Source of the DNA: Paenibacillus glycanilyticus | GTDB lineage: Bacteria; Bacillota; Bacilli; Paenibacillales; Paenibacillaceae | Length of the DNA: 64,000 bases | Direction: 5' to 3' | Assembly: GCF_030161375.1 (NCBI RefSeq) | Contig: NZ_BSSQ01000005.1 | Span: forward strand, 1 to 64,000 | Part shown: in pieces, positions 1 through 6,174 of the stretch | How the letters are laid out: the number at the start of each line of letters is the position of its first letter | Position numbering within the stretch: the first letter of the stretch is position 1 | Program-made: the position numbers and the translations under genes | Notes under the pieces: model-generated | What the model was told of the DNA's origin: nothing | Database searches by the model: none | What the model saw: the letters and a program-made list of their open reading frames with translations, nothing else

Positions 1-16
1 TGTTTTGATCCCTGTC

Positions 17-136
17 TCACAAATGGGGGTCAGTCCCATTTGACTTCCAACTCTCTTTTATTGTCCAAATGACATCAGGTTTTATGGTCATTAATAATCC
101 AACAGAGAAAATGATAAGAAATTGAATGTAAACCAA
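17..136 (-). pseudogene. Truncated DUF6199-type small membrane protein
   Basis: A 39-codon reading frame starts at a TTG (134-136) 10 bases after a strong GTAGGAGGG ribosome binding site (147-155). It begins MVYIQFLIIF and carries one membrane helix (about residues 3-17), followed by the motif IWTIKESWKS, which is typical of DUF6199 proteins. Family members continue after that motif for a few dozen residues. Here the frame runs into the REP-like hairpin at 21-41 and stops after NGTDPHL, so the C-terminus has been replaced by the inserted element. The family assignment is from memory of the conserved tryptophan motif and was not tested by a search. The gene belongs to the run of one-gene units that fills the first 6 kb. 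It is probably non-functional, although a short hydrophobic peptide could still be made. Confidence 0.55.
21..41. repeat. REP-like hairpin that interrupts the DUF6199 gene
   Basis: The 7-base arms AAATGGG (21-27) and CCCATTT (35-41) form a perfect inverted repeat around a GTCAGT-containing loop. Elements of this look (GGGACTGACCCCC) are commonly found next to IS200-like Y1 transposases of the REP-associated type. No transposase is visible in the window, but the element touches the left edge, so one could lie just outside. Its position exactly where the DUF6199 frame loses its family sequence suggests insertion. Confidence 0.5.
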
Positions 137-251
137 TTGAGTGTTTCCCTCCTACGTGGATATTCGACAGTTCTCAAAATGAATATAATAATCATGGCTT
201 TTCACTAAAATCAATAATACCACATATTGGAACTATGCTGCCCGTTAACGT

Positions 252-286
252 AATAAAGCTGCCGATTGCACTCCGGCAGCTTTATT
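252..286. terminator. Hairpin of the cassette-like array (copy A)
   Basis: A perfect 13-bp inverted repeat (AATAAAGCTGCCG at 252-264, its complement at 274-286) with a 9-base loop. It lies downstream of the 330-635 gene on the minus strand and follows the short repeat at 298-328. The stem is flanked by A/T on both sides, so it can act as a bidirectional terminator. The same AAAGCTGC core recurs at 1892-1934 and, degenerate, at 5461-5489. Confidence 0.65.
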
Positions 287-297
287 CGTTTGGTTTT

Positions 298-328
298 TCA
301 ACTATCGTTCCCTCGTTAGTTCAGCTAA
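298..328 (-). repeat. Array repeat, copy A
   Basis: Read on the minus strand it gives CTAACGAGGGAACGATAG followed by TTGAA. The outer arms (CTAACG / CGATAG) are a near-perfect 6-bp inverted repeat. It lies one base beyond the stop codon of the 330-635 gene. The extra TTAGCTGAA on the gene side is shared in part with copies B and E. Confidence 0.75.
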
Positions 329-329
329 C

Positions 330-635
330 TTAGCTACCAAAAAGGACAAACGTATATTCAAGTCCCATCATTTCTTTAAGTGTTTTACCCAGTGCATAAT
401 GATTTGGTGTATCTTTCTTTATCACACAAATAATATTTCCTGCCTCGCCTTGCGAGAGGTTGGTTAGTTGAAGATACTCTACGTTATCATAGATAAATGA
501 TACCAGATAATCGTAATAGTCATCCGCCTTATCAATAACATTCAAACCAACATTATAAAGCCTAACTTTTGTCCCCGCCCAGATCTTTTTATCATCATTT
601 ATGTTTCGAAGTGGAATCCAATCAGATCTCTCCAT
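330..635 (-). CDS. Small hypothetical protein (101 aa)
   Basis: An acidic, probably cytoplasmic protein of 101 residues with no signal peptide or membrane helix. It contains a lysine/tryptophan-rich N-terminus, then a stretch DKADDYYDYLVSF and an EYLQLTNLS strand that suggest a small alpha/beta fold. The start ATG at 633-635 has a good AGAGGTG site 5 bases upstream. I do not recognise the family. Small soluble proteins of this composition are frequent among immunity and orphan cassette proteins, but nothing here proves such a role. It stands alone between array repeats A and B, in the same direction as its neighbours. Confidence 0.75.
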   Translation of the reverse strand: MERSDWIPLRNINDDKKIWAGTKVRLYNVGLNVIDKADDYYDYLVSFIYDNVEYLQLTNLSQGEAGNIICVIKKDTPNHYALGKTLKEMMGLEYTFVLFGS

Positions 636-650
636 AATACACCTCTAATA

Positions 651-680
651 TTGAACTATCGTTCTTCGTTAGCTGAAAAA
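651..680 (-). repeat. Array repeat, copy B
   Basis: On the minus strand: TTCAGCTAACGAAGAACG followed by ATAGTTCAA. It lies between the FUSC gene end (696) and the start of the next small gene (635), so this intergenic space is little more than the repeat plus a ribosome binding site. Confidence 0.75.
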
Positions 681-695
681 CGACTTGTGTAATAT

Positions 696-1793
696 TTATG
701 TTTTCCCAACAAAGTTTCCTTGAGAGGCGTTTTTCCATATATAAAAACCAAGAACATAAGCAAGTACGCAGCCAATCATTGTATCGAGTAATCGATATTC
801 TAACAAATGTGCTGTCACTGGACTTCCGGTGCTGAACATCATTAACATTAACGGTGTCATAAGCATGGCATAGATCGCATAACTTCGATTTTTAAAAATG
901 GGGCGAAGTGCACCAAGTAATCCAATAATAACTACACTATCCCATTGCGGCAGAGACCAAAGCAACAAACAACTTCCGAGTAGTACACCTACCGCTGTAC
1001 CTATGCCTCTTTGAAAAATACGTCTTTGTGAATAGGCTAAATCACGTTTGAGGACAATGGCCACTGTTAAGCCGATCCAATAGGAACGTTCGAGATGGAA
1101 AACAAATCCTATTAATTGTGCCGCTATCATACATAATGCGACTCGAACTGTGTATTTCCAGCCTGTGAAATGAGTTAACTTATTCCTCCACGTTGTAAAT
1201 CGTTGCCTATATGAAATCTTAGCGGTTTGTTGAACTGAAACTTTGTCGTCCCATAGTTTCTGCATTAGGTATCCAGTAATGACAGATACGATTATTCCTA
1301 ATAAAGAACCTGTTACAAAAGAAGCAGATATTTTGAACATGTCCTGATGTAATCCTCCATCGCCCATGCTAGATCCAATAATGGAAAGTATCACAAATTG
1401 TACGCTGGCTATTGCAAAAGTTCTGCTGAATCCTCCCAGAAGCGCTGCCAATGTCGAAATCGTTACAATCAAACCACCTGTCATCCAGCCGTGCCCTGCT
1501 ATAATTATACCGATAATCATTGCAACTGTCCCTATCGCCATTGTTCGAAACTGTTCAATTGTATGTTGCTTGATTGTTCCATCAGACGAAGTATCACTTG
1601 TAATCATTACACCAAAAGTAGATAATAATCCGAACATTAAATTATTCAAATAGAATCCTAGAGAAATACAGCTTGCCATTCCGATAAACCCTGCGATAAC
1701 TTGCGGGTAATTGATCGACGTTTCATTTGACCATTGCAGTGTTTCTTTCAATATAAATCCTAAGCCTGTGTTCTCGTGGACACTTTTACTCAT
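696..1793 (-). CDS. FUSC-family (aromatic-acid-exporter-like) membrane protein
   Basis: A 365-aa integral membrane protein with two blocks of hydrophobic helices (about residues 30-180 and 215-355) separated by a short basic cytoplasmic loop (around 190-210, RQRFTTWRNK). This two-block plan and the segment RSYWIGLTVAIVLKRD fit the FUSC / fusaric acid resistance superfamily, in which the second block carries the conserved YW..LT motif. Such proteins are thought to export aromatic acids or related toxic compounds, but the substrate here is unknown. The ATG at 1791-1793 follows GGAGGATACATA. It is flanked by array repeat copies B (downstream) and C plus hairpin (upstream), so it is probably a separate one-gene unit. 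Confidence 0.8.
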   Translation of the reverse strand: MSKSVHENTGLGFILKETLQWSNETSINYPQVIAGFIGMASCISLGFYLNNLMFGLLSTFGVMITSDTSSDGTIKQHTIEQFRTMAIGTVAMIIGIIIAGHGWMTGGLIVTISTLAALLGGFSRTFAIASVQFVILSIIGSSMGDGGLHQDMFKISASFVTGSLLGIIVSVITGYLMQKLWDDKVSVQQTAKISYRQRFTTWRNKLTHFTGWKYTVRVALCMIAAQLIGFVFHLERSYWIGLTVAIVLKRDLAYSQRRIFQRGIGTAVGVLLGSCLLLWSLPQWDSVVIIGLLGALRPIFKNRSYAIYAMLMTPLMLMMFSTGSPVTAHLLEYRLLDTMIGCVLAYVLGFYIWKNASQGNFVGKT

Positions 1794-1891
1794 TATGTAT
1801 CCTCCACTTCAGCTAAGTTCTGAAGTAATTATAATTTATATTTCCGAATTATAAAGTGACGAAATTCTGACGTTAAACTGCCCTTTACTTC

Positions 1892-1934
1892 AATAAAAGC
1901 TGCAGTAGATCCTACGATCCGCCGCAGCTTTATT
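1892..1934. terminator. Hairpin of the cassette-like array (copy C)
   Basis: AATAAAAGCTGC (1892-1903) pairs with GCAGCTTTATT (1924-1934) with a one-base bulge, and an inner GTAG/CTAC pair extends the stem. It is closely related to the hairpin at 252-286. It lies in the 240-base stretch upstream of the FUSC gene, where no other feature is visible apart from repeat C. Confidence 0.6.
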
Positions 1935-2033
1935 GGTTAAACTAAAGTTCTCCGCCAATAACTTAAACATCAATATATCGTATCTTTCAGTCCTTAAGTT
2001 TAATATTTACGCCTGCAATATTATCGCCAGTTG

Positions 2034-2062
2034 CCTTGAACTATCGTCTCCTCGTTAGAATT
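2034..2062 (-). repeat. Array repeat, copy C
   Basis: On the minus strand: CTAACGAGGAGACGATAG followed by TTCAAGGCA. The TTCAAGGCA extension is shared with copy F at 5495-5527. Unlike the other copies it does not abut a gene end, because an IS110 remnant lies between it and the next gene upstream. Confidence 0.7.
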
Positions 2063-2079
2063 CCTGTAAAACGAATAAT

Positions 2080-2433
2080 TTGGAGTTTGAACAAAAACGA
2101 GCGCCTCGGTACGATGGGGTTACGCACGAGGTCAATTGCCTCAAAAAGCCCATCAGGAGGTCGCTCTATCATGTGGCGTAGACATCGTTCTAGAAACTCA
2201 CGTGGCTCGCGCTGTCAGCTTTCGCGGGATTGCTCTGGCAAATGGCGAGGAAAGATGGTACTTAGCAAGCGAGGCCGGCCACGCTTACGTCATTTTCTTT
2301 ATCTCATGACAATGAGTATGCTCATGACCAATACGGAGATTCGAGCGTCACATCGTTACAATGTAGAGGAAAAGAACCTGAAGAAGATGAAAGTTGAGAC
2401 ATACATGGGAACGAGAATCACTAGGGCGAAGTA
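2080..2433 (+). mobile_element. Remnant of an IS110-family insertion sequence
   Basis: Two parts of an IS110 transposase can be read on the plus strand in different frames. At 2157-2245 the frame gives CGVDIVLETHVARAVSFRGI, the shape of the N-terminal catalytic segment (the family has VGVDVAKxxHVARAxxFRG). From about 2234 another frame gives SGKWRGKMVLSKRGRPRLRH and then MTNTEIRASHRYN and KNLKKM, the C-terminal transposase_20 segment (family SGKHRGK..SKRGRPxLR). The roughly 270 residues normally between them are missing, so an internal deletion with a frameshift has fused the two ends. A 132-codon open frame (2036-2434) covers the C-terminal part but is not an intact gene. The element sits inside the array between repeat C and the 2521-3144 gene and points against the array genes. 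Confidence 0.6.
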
Positions 2434-2520
2434 GAGACGTGCGCATGATGGAACAATATGGGTGAATCATTTCGAGGGAACTTAATGGGTCGATTTAACT
2501 GTTCAATTTGAAAATGTGTA

Positions 2521-3144
2521 TTATTCAATTTTTATTGCCTCACCATTAATTACGTCTACTTCAAACCGTTCACCTGATAAAGGGAAATCCTTTGTCGTGT
2601 GTAAAATGTATGTCTCTGCTTCCGAAGTCGGCTCCAGTTTTACCCAATAGTTAACTTCCTGTACCCCTATCCCATGGATCGCATAAATTGGCAGTGTTAA
2701 ACGGATTAGATTTTCTTCTGACGTAGAAACGTTTTTTAGATATAGACGAGCATAGCTGTTTCTTTGAAATATATTGATTACTTCAATGTTGTATTCATAA
2801 CGACCGTCTGTTGTCATTTGTATTGTATCTGTCATAACTCTCTCTGTTAACCAGCCGCTCGTATTAACACTCTTATATAATGGAGGAGTTAACAAAAGCA
2901 TGCTGACAATTAAAGCAAAAATCCCTAAAACTCCACCTCTTTGGGGAGACCACCTTCTAAAAAGTAAAATGACTGACAAAACAATTAGTAACAAGGAAGG
3001 TATTCCAAGACCTATCATAGTTACTGTTGTAATTAGATCAATCCCACGTTGAAAGTTGGCTGTTGATCCAATAATGAGCCAAATAACTCCAGATAGATTA
3101 AATAAAGCTGACAATATCCACAATATTTTTATCCATTTAAGCAA
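2521..3144 (-). CDS. Hypothetical membrane protein with extracellular C-terminal domain
   Basis: About 207 residues. Three hydrophobic helices fill the first 100 residues (roughly 5-25, 38-60 and 70-92). A hydrophilic C-terminal domain of about 110 residues, rich in beta-strand pattern (ARLYLKNVSTSEENLIRLTL), probably faces outwards. The TTG at 3142-3144 is preferred as start because AAGGGTGA lies 5 bases upstream; the GTG three codons earlier (3151-3153) overlaps that binding site. I do not recognise the family. It is one of the unrelated single genes of the array; on its downstream side lies the IS110 remnant, and upstream is the hairpin plus repeat D. Confidence 0.7.
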   Translation of the reverse strand: MLKWIKILWILSALFNLSGVIWLIIGSTANFQRGIDLITTVTMIGLGIPSLLLIVLSVILLFRRWSPQRGGVLGIFALIVSMLLLTPPLYKSVNTSGWLTERVMTDTIQMTTDGRYEYNIEVINIFQRNSYARLYLKNVSTSEENLIRLTLPIYAIHGIGVQEVNYWVKLEPTSEAETYILHTTKDFPLSGERFEVDVINGEAIKIE

Positions 3145-3285
3145 TACTTTCACCCTTTTATTAGAATCTTAAATTTTGCTTCAAACATGGGTTACTTTAT
3201 GCTCCGATTTCCTCTAACTGTAACATAATATACCAATAATGACGATATGCCCACCAAGTTAACCTCCCTATAGCTTAATGGCAAA

Positions 3286-3317
3286 AGGAGCAGCTGCCGC
3301 GGCGGCAAACTGCTCCT
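3286..3317 (-). terminator. Terminator after the GNAT gene
   Basis: AGGAGCAG (3286-3293) pairs with CTGCTCCT (3310-3317), and an inner TGCCGC/GCGGCA pair strengthens the stem. On the minus strand it is followed by TTTT. It comes directly after array repeat D, as the hairpins follow repeats A and F. Confidence 0.65.
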
Positions 3318-3325
3318 GGATCGCT

Positions 3326-3351
3326 CTTCACTATCGTTCTCGTTTACGCAA
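3326..3351 (-). repeat. Array repeat, copy D
   Basis: On the minus strand: GTAAACGAGAACGATAG followed by TGAAG. It is shorter in the loop than copies A-C but keeps the ACGATAG arm. It starts 9 bases after the GNAT stop codon. Confidence 0.6.
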
Positions 3352-3359
3352 TCGAAGAT

Positions 3360-4190
3360 TCAATTTAAGAAACTTGGTTGATAAGTATAGTAATCTTGTG
3401 CATGTACTGCTTTGAATCCAACTGATTCATATAACCCTAGAGCATGATCGTTTTTCGTTTCGACTTCTAAGTGTAATGAGTATCCAGCCGAACTTTGCTC
3501 ATTAATGACTCGGCGCAACACTTTTCTGCCTATTCCTTTGCCTTGGTATTCTGGCAGAATGGCAAATCCATAAATCCACGCTTGCCCCTCTTCCCGGTTC
3601 ACTCTAATTTTCCCTACCGTTCCTTCGTTCACAACAATCATGAACATATCCGTGTTATCGCCCATGGCCTTGCTTTCCATCACTCTCGCGTCTTCTACGT
3701 CCACTCCGAACGCGGTAACGGACAATCGTACGCGCATTTCGTAATCTTCTAATGTTGCTTGCCTCAGAAGTATATCATCGGTTTCTTCAAGAGGCGTTTC
3801 TTGCCACTCCATTTGATGCTCCGAGAATGCATACTCAGCACCTTTTTTACTCAAAAAAGCTTTTGCCGTATTGGATCCTGCAGGCGCGTTCAACAAGATT
3901 TTCTTATATCCGTTTTGTTTCACCTTTTCCATCCCTAGTCGGTATAATCGATGGAAATGCCCCTTTCGTCGTTCATTTGGTTTAACCATGCCACATACTT
4001 CGACTGTAGAACCAAATGCGTACAAACCTAAAAACGCTACAAGTTCATCATTTTCGTAATGAAAAAAATCCAGTTGATCCGATCCACGTTCTTTAAGCAT
4101 TTCCCAGTTAAGCTTCAGTTGTAAACGATCATGAACTTCGCACTCTTTTTGCAAATGTTCAATATCTTTTAATTGTCGTGGTGTTAACAT
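3360..4190 (-). CDS. Tandem GNAT-domain N-acetyltransferase
   Basis: 276 residues with two GNAT folds. The N-terminal half has the acetyl-CoA loop region NERRKGHFHRLYRLGM (about 92-107) and looks degenerate. The C-terminal half has a classic motif A, ILPEYQGKGIGRKVL (about 212-226), with the QxxGxG pyrophosphate-binding loop, preceded by the strand AWIYGFA and followed by LHLEVETKNDHALGLYESVGF (given here only as a motif region at about 240-260). It should transfer an acetyl group from acetyl-CoA to an amine; the acceptor cannot be told. Bacillus and Paenibacillus encode many double-GNAT proteins of this size. The ATG at 4188-4190 follows AAAGGAG. It is flanked by array repeats D and E. Confidence 0.85.
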   Translation of the reverse strand: MLTPRQLKDIEHLQKECEVHDRLQLKLNWEMLKERGSDQLDFFHYENDELVAFLGLYAFGSTVEVCGMVKPNERRKGHFHRLYRLGMEKVKQNGYKKILLNAPAGSNTAKAFLSKKGAEYAFSEHQMEWQETPLEETDDILLRQATLEDYEMRVRLSVTAFGVDVEDARVMESKAMGDNTDMFMIVVNEGTVGKIRVNREEGQAWIYGFAILPEYQGKGIGRKVLRRVINEQSSAGYSLHLEVETKNDHALGLYESVGFKAVHAQDYYTYQPSFLN

Positions 4191-4215
4191 TTTTTTCTCC
4201 TTTAGCCGGCCGCCG

Positions 4216-4246
4216 TTATTCAGCTAACGTTCCTTGTTAGCTTAAC
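4216..4246 (-). repeat. Array repeat, copy E
   Basis: On the minus strand: AAGCTAACAAGGAACG followed by TTAGCTGAA. The arms GCTAAC/GTTAGC are perfectly complementary, making this the most symmetrical copy. The stop codon of the DUF5071 gene (4237-4239) lies inside it, so the repeat supplies the end of the reading frame. Confidence 0.75.
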
Positions 4247-4647
4247 TTCTTGATGTACTTCTTATATATTTCTCTAGCTGCTAAATCTATCTCACATAGT
4301 TCTTCATTCTTAGTTGGACTCATAAATACTCTTAATATATCTGGTCCGATTTCTTTTTTAACTTCATCCGGTAAATTAGGTATAAGAAAATATATACACG
4401 AAAACTGCCAACCATCATCACCGCTATTTAATACCATTCTTATTTGTGGAATAATGTCTTCTGGTCTTAATAATGCAAGGATTGTACATAGCTCCTGTGC
4501 AATCGGCCAGTTACAATCTTGAATCCATTCGAACAGTTTTTCTATTATTGGCTGAAGAGAAAAATTACCGGGTGCAATCATTTTTAACTTATTTATTGCT
4601 TCCATGTCAAATTTGTCTTTTGGAATTAACTCCTCTATGGGGAACAG
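4237..4647 (-). CDS. DUF5071-type HEAT-like protein with probable CTG start
   Basis: The first ATG (4603-4605) gives 122 residues, but the family sequence begins earlier: the codons upstream read EELIPKDKFD in frame, the usual N-terminus of DUF5071 proteins. No ATG, GTG or TTG precedes this in frame. A CTG at 4645-4647 has a strong GAGGAGGG site 5 bases upstream (4653-4660), so I extend the gene to there (136 aa). The body shows paired amphipathic helices (WIQDCNWPIAQELCTIL and IIPQIRMVLNSGDDGW) as in HEAT-like repeat proteins. Members often sit with SMI1/KNR4-type or immunity proteins, but the function is unknown. Loss of a normal start codon may reduce expression or mark early decay. Confidence 0.75.
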   Translation of the reverse strand: MFPIEELIPKDKFDMEAINKLKMIAPGNFSLQPIIEKLFEWIQDCNWPIAQELCTILALLRPEDIIPQIRMVLNSGDDGWQFSCIYFLIPNLPDEVKKEIGPDILRVFMSPTKNEELCEIDLAAREIYKKYIKKLS

Positions 4648-4656
4648 ATTAACCCT

Positions 4657-4687
4657 CCTCTATCGTACATCTGTTATTGCCGCTAGA
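4657..4687 (-). repeat. Divergent array repeat (copy E2)
   Basis: On the minus strand CTAGCG and ACGATAG are kept as outer arms, but the loop is longer (14 bases) than in other copies. It occupies the expected place between two array genes, immediately upstream of the DUF5071 ribosome binding site. The assignment as a member of the family is tentative. Confidence 0.4.
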
Positions 4688-4747
4688 GTAACCTCATGAT
4701 ACGTTCATTCAAAGTTCTTCTGAGGGAGATTAATGGATTTACCTCAT

Positions 4748-5350
4748 CTACTGTTCCGCCCCACCTATGGGATTTCCATTTTTATCGTAGTACTTTACTG
4801 TTATCGGTTCTGGCTTTAATTCATTTTTAAGTGGGTTATATCCACCGCTTCCGTATCACTCATGAATCCTGTATTTTTCACTTCGAACAAACCAGTTTTT
4901 ATAGTCGTAGTAATACACATCTACATCCAGAAACGCACTTACTTCGGCAAGCATTTTTGTGCCATCCCGCTCAACCATCTGCTCCTCGATACTGGCAGTA
5001 TAAAATATTGAAATGAAACACCCCCAAAAACCTCCAAAGCCAACTGCTGCCAACAATACTATCGTCCCGACAGTACGAATCAACACAGCGAACCTTTTCT
5101 TGTACATTTGTAGACAAGCTATAAGTCCACAAGAAAACGCAGCAACCAAAAGTAGCAACAGGAAAAAGCCTACCGAAATGACCCAATGACGATAAGTAAG
5201 TCGGAACGCAGCCAGTATTAATGATGAAGCTATTGCGAAGAAAACAATGGCGGCTATTAACAGTAAGGTTATAAGTGTGAATTTAACCCTCCCATTTTGC
5301 TTTTTAAACCAGTCAATTGGAACAATAAGGGTTGCTATTGCCTTTACCAC
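4748..5350 (-). pseudogene. Membrane protein gene interrupted by one in-frame TGA
   Basis: The first part (4856-5350) encodes 164 residues with about four membrane helices (roughly 22-45, 53-78, 88-110 as predicted by eye) and the soluble segment DVDVYYYDYKNWFVRSEKYR, then a TGA at 4856-4858. The same frame continues for 35 more codons with protein-like sequence (YGSGGYNP, then ITVKYYDKNGNPIGG) to a TAG at 4748-4750. The YYDxNGNPI pattern is common at the C-termini of small secreted or membrane proteins. The simplest reading is a nonsense mutation of a codon such as TGG or TAC; a truncated product may still be made. The start is uncertain: GTG at 5348-5350 overlaps the apparent AAAGGTGG binding site. 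I do not recognise the family. Confidence 0.6.
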
Positions 5351-5494
5351 CTTTCTACGACATTGCCTTTGGAGGTCTACTTCGAGCGGGTATCGGTCTA
5401 TCCAAACAGACGTATTTCCGTGGAGTTTGTTGCGTTAATCTGACCGTAAGTTAAGAAAACGACAGCTCATCATAAGATAAGCTGCCGTCGTGCT

Positions 5495-5527
5495 GCCTTG
5501 AACTATCGTCTTCTCGATAGCTTAATC
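5495..5527 (-). repeat. Array repeat, copy F, with imperfect hairpin beside it
   Basis: On the minus strand: AAGCTATCGAGAAGACG followed by ATAGTTCAAGGCA. The arms CTATCG/CGATAG are perfectly complementary. It begins a few bases after the end of the interrupted lipoprotein gene. Beyond it, at 5461-5489, GACAGCT and AGCTGCCGTC form a bulged hairpin related to the AAAGCTGC hairpins at 252-286 and 1892-1934. Confidence 0.7.
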
Positions 5528-5533
5528 TACTGT

Positions 5534-5923
5534 TTATTGAATTACATCATGAAGTATTAGAGAATCCGCTTCTGAAAGCTTTTTATGCTGATTTTGTCCC
5601 TCGATATATAATTCTGCAAATCCATTCGTAAACCAAAGGTCATACCAAACAGATAGAGCTTCACTACCGTCAGTAGGTACGAAATGAATCTTATAATCGG
5701 GAGGTCTATCCATGTTAAGCTTAGCCTTTTCTCAGCCCTCTTTTTTGAACAAAGCTTTGATTTTTAAAACTGTACCTTTCTCGGTAATCTCTTTATAATT
5801 TACATATTTGTTTTCAACTCCAAGACGTTTGAGAATTACCAACTTTTCTTTATTTATTTGTTGTTTACTTTGGCAGCCTACGACTAAAAACATTACTGAG
5901 ATTAGAACCAGGAACAATCTCAC
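5534..5923 (-). pseudogene. Lipoprotein gene interrupted by one in-frame TGA
   Basis: The first part (5732-5923) begins MRLFLVLISVMFLVVGCQSK, a typical signal peptide with a lipobox (VVGC) at residue 17. It runs 63 codons to a TGA at 5732-5734. The same frame then continues for 65 codons, with EKAKLNMDRPPDYKIHFVP and later ELYIEGQNQHKKLSEADS, to a TAA at 5534-5536. This C-terminal part looks like a conserved secreted domain, and its length together with the N-terminal part gives a normal small lipoprotein of about 128 residues. AGGAGGTGG precedes the start. One nonsense change is the simplest explanation. It is the second such case in two neighbouring array genes. The family is not one I can name. 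Confidence 0.65.
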
Positions 5924-6051
5924 AAAAAAACCACCTCCTAATTAAATAATACTAACGATACATTGTAACCAATTGTTACAGATATTGTTTAAATTATCCT
6001 GACACTAATAAAGGCCTGTCTGTCTTTATTTATTTTCTCACCCTAACTTGT

Positions 6052-6112
6052 TTTTCTTGTCGCTAGCGCAGTATTAAGAAATTTTCACGTCAAATAGTAA
6101 ACGACAAGAAAA
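6052..6112. repeat. Long-range 11-bp inverted repeat at the right end of the array
   Basis: TTTTCTTGTCG (6052-6062) and its exact complement (6102-6112) enclose 39 bases. The pair lies in the 250-base gap between the array and the carbohydrate genes. It might be a weak terminator, an element end or chance; the long loop argues against a simple terminator. Confidence 0.35.
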
Positions 6113-6128
6113 TACGTACAAATGAAAA

Positions 6129-6170
6129 AGAGCCATCCCATCGTCATCAAAATGACTTTGGGATGGCTCT
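6129..6170 (-). terminator. Terminator after the beta-propeller glycosidase gene
   Basis: AGAGCCATCCCA (6129-6140) and TGGGATGGCTCT (6159-6170) form a perfect 12-bp stem; on the minus strand it is followed by a TTTTT-containing tail. It ends the operon that begins at the promoter near 10.6 kb. Confidence 0.8.
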
Positions 6171-6174
6171 CCTA

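Noticed and set aside
2036..2434. Open frame of 132 codons on the plus strand as an intact gene
   Set aside because: Its first half is not protein-like, and better transposase sequence lies in another frame there; only the second half matches IS110. It is part of a decayed element.
4856..5734. TGA recoded as an amino acid (selenocysteine or tryptophan) genome-wide
   Set aside because: Other clear genes in the window, such as the GNAT gene at 3360 and the MFS gene at 30506, end at TGA in the right place, so the codon works as a stop. No SECIS-like hairpin is evident after either internal TGA.
1..5930. Classical integron with attC sites
   Set aside because: The repeats are only about 25 bases with a 6-8 base loop, lack the R-L-L-R arrangement of attC sites, and no IntI-like gene is present in the window. 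Only the looser idea of a cassette-like array is kept.
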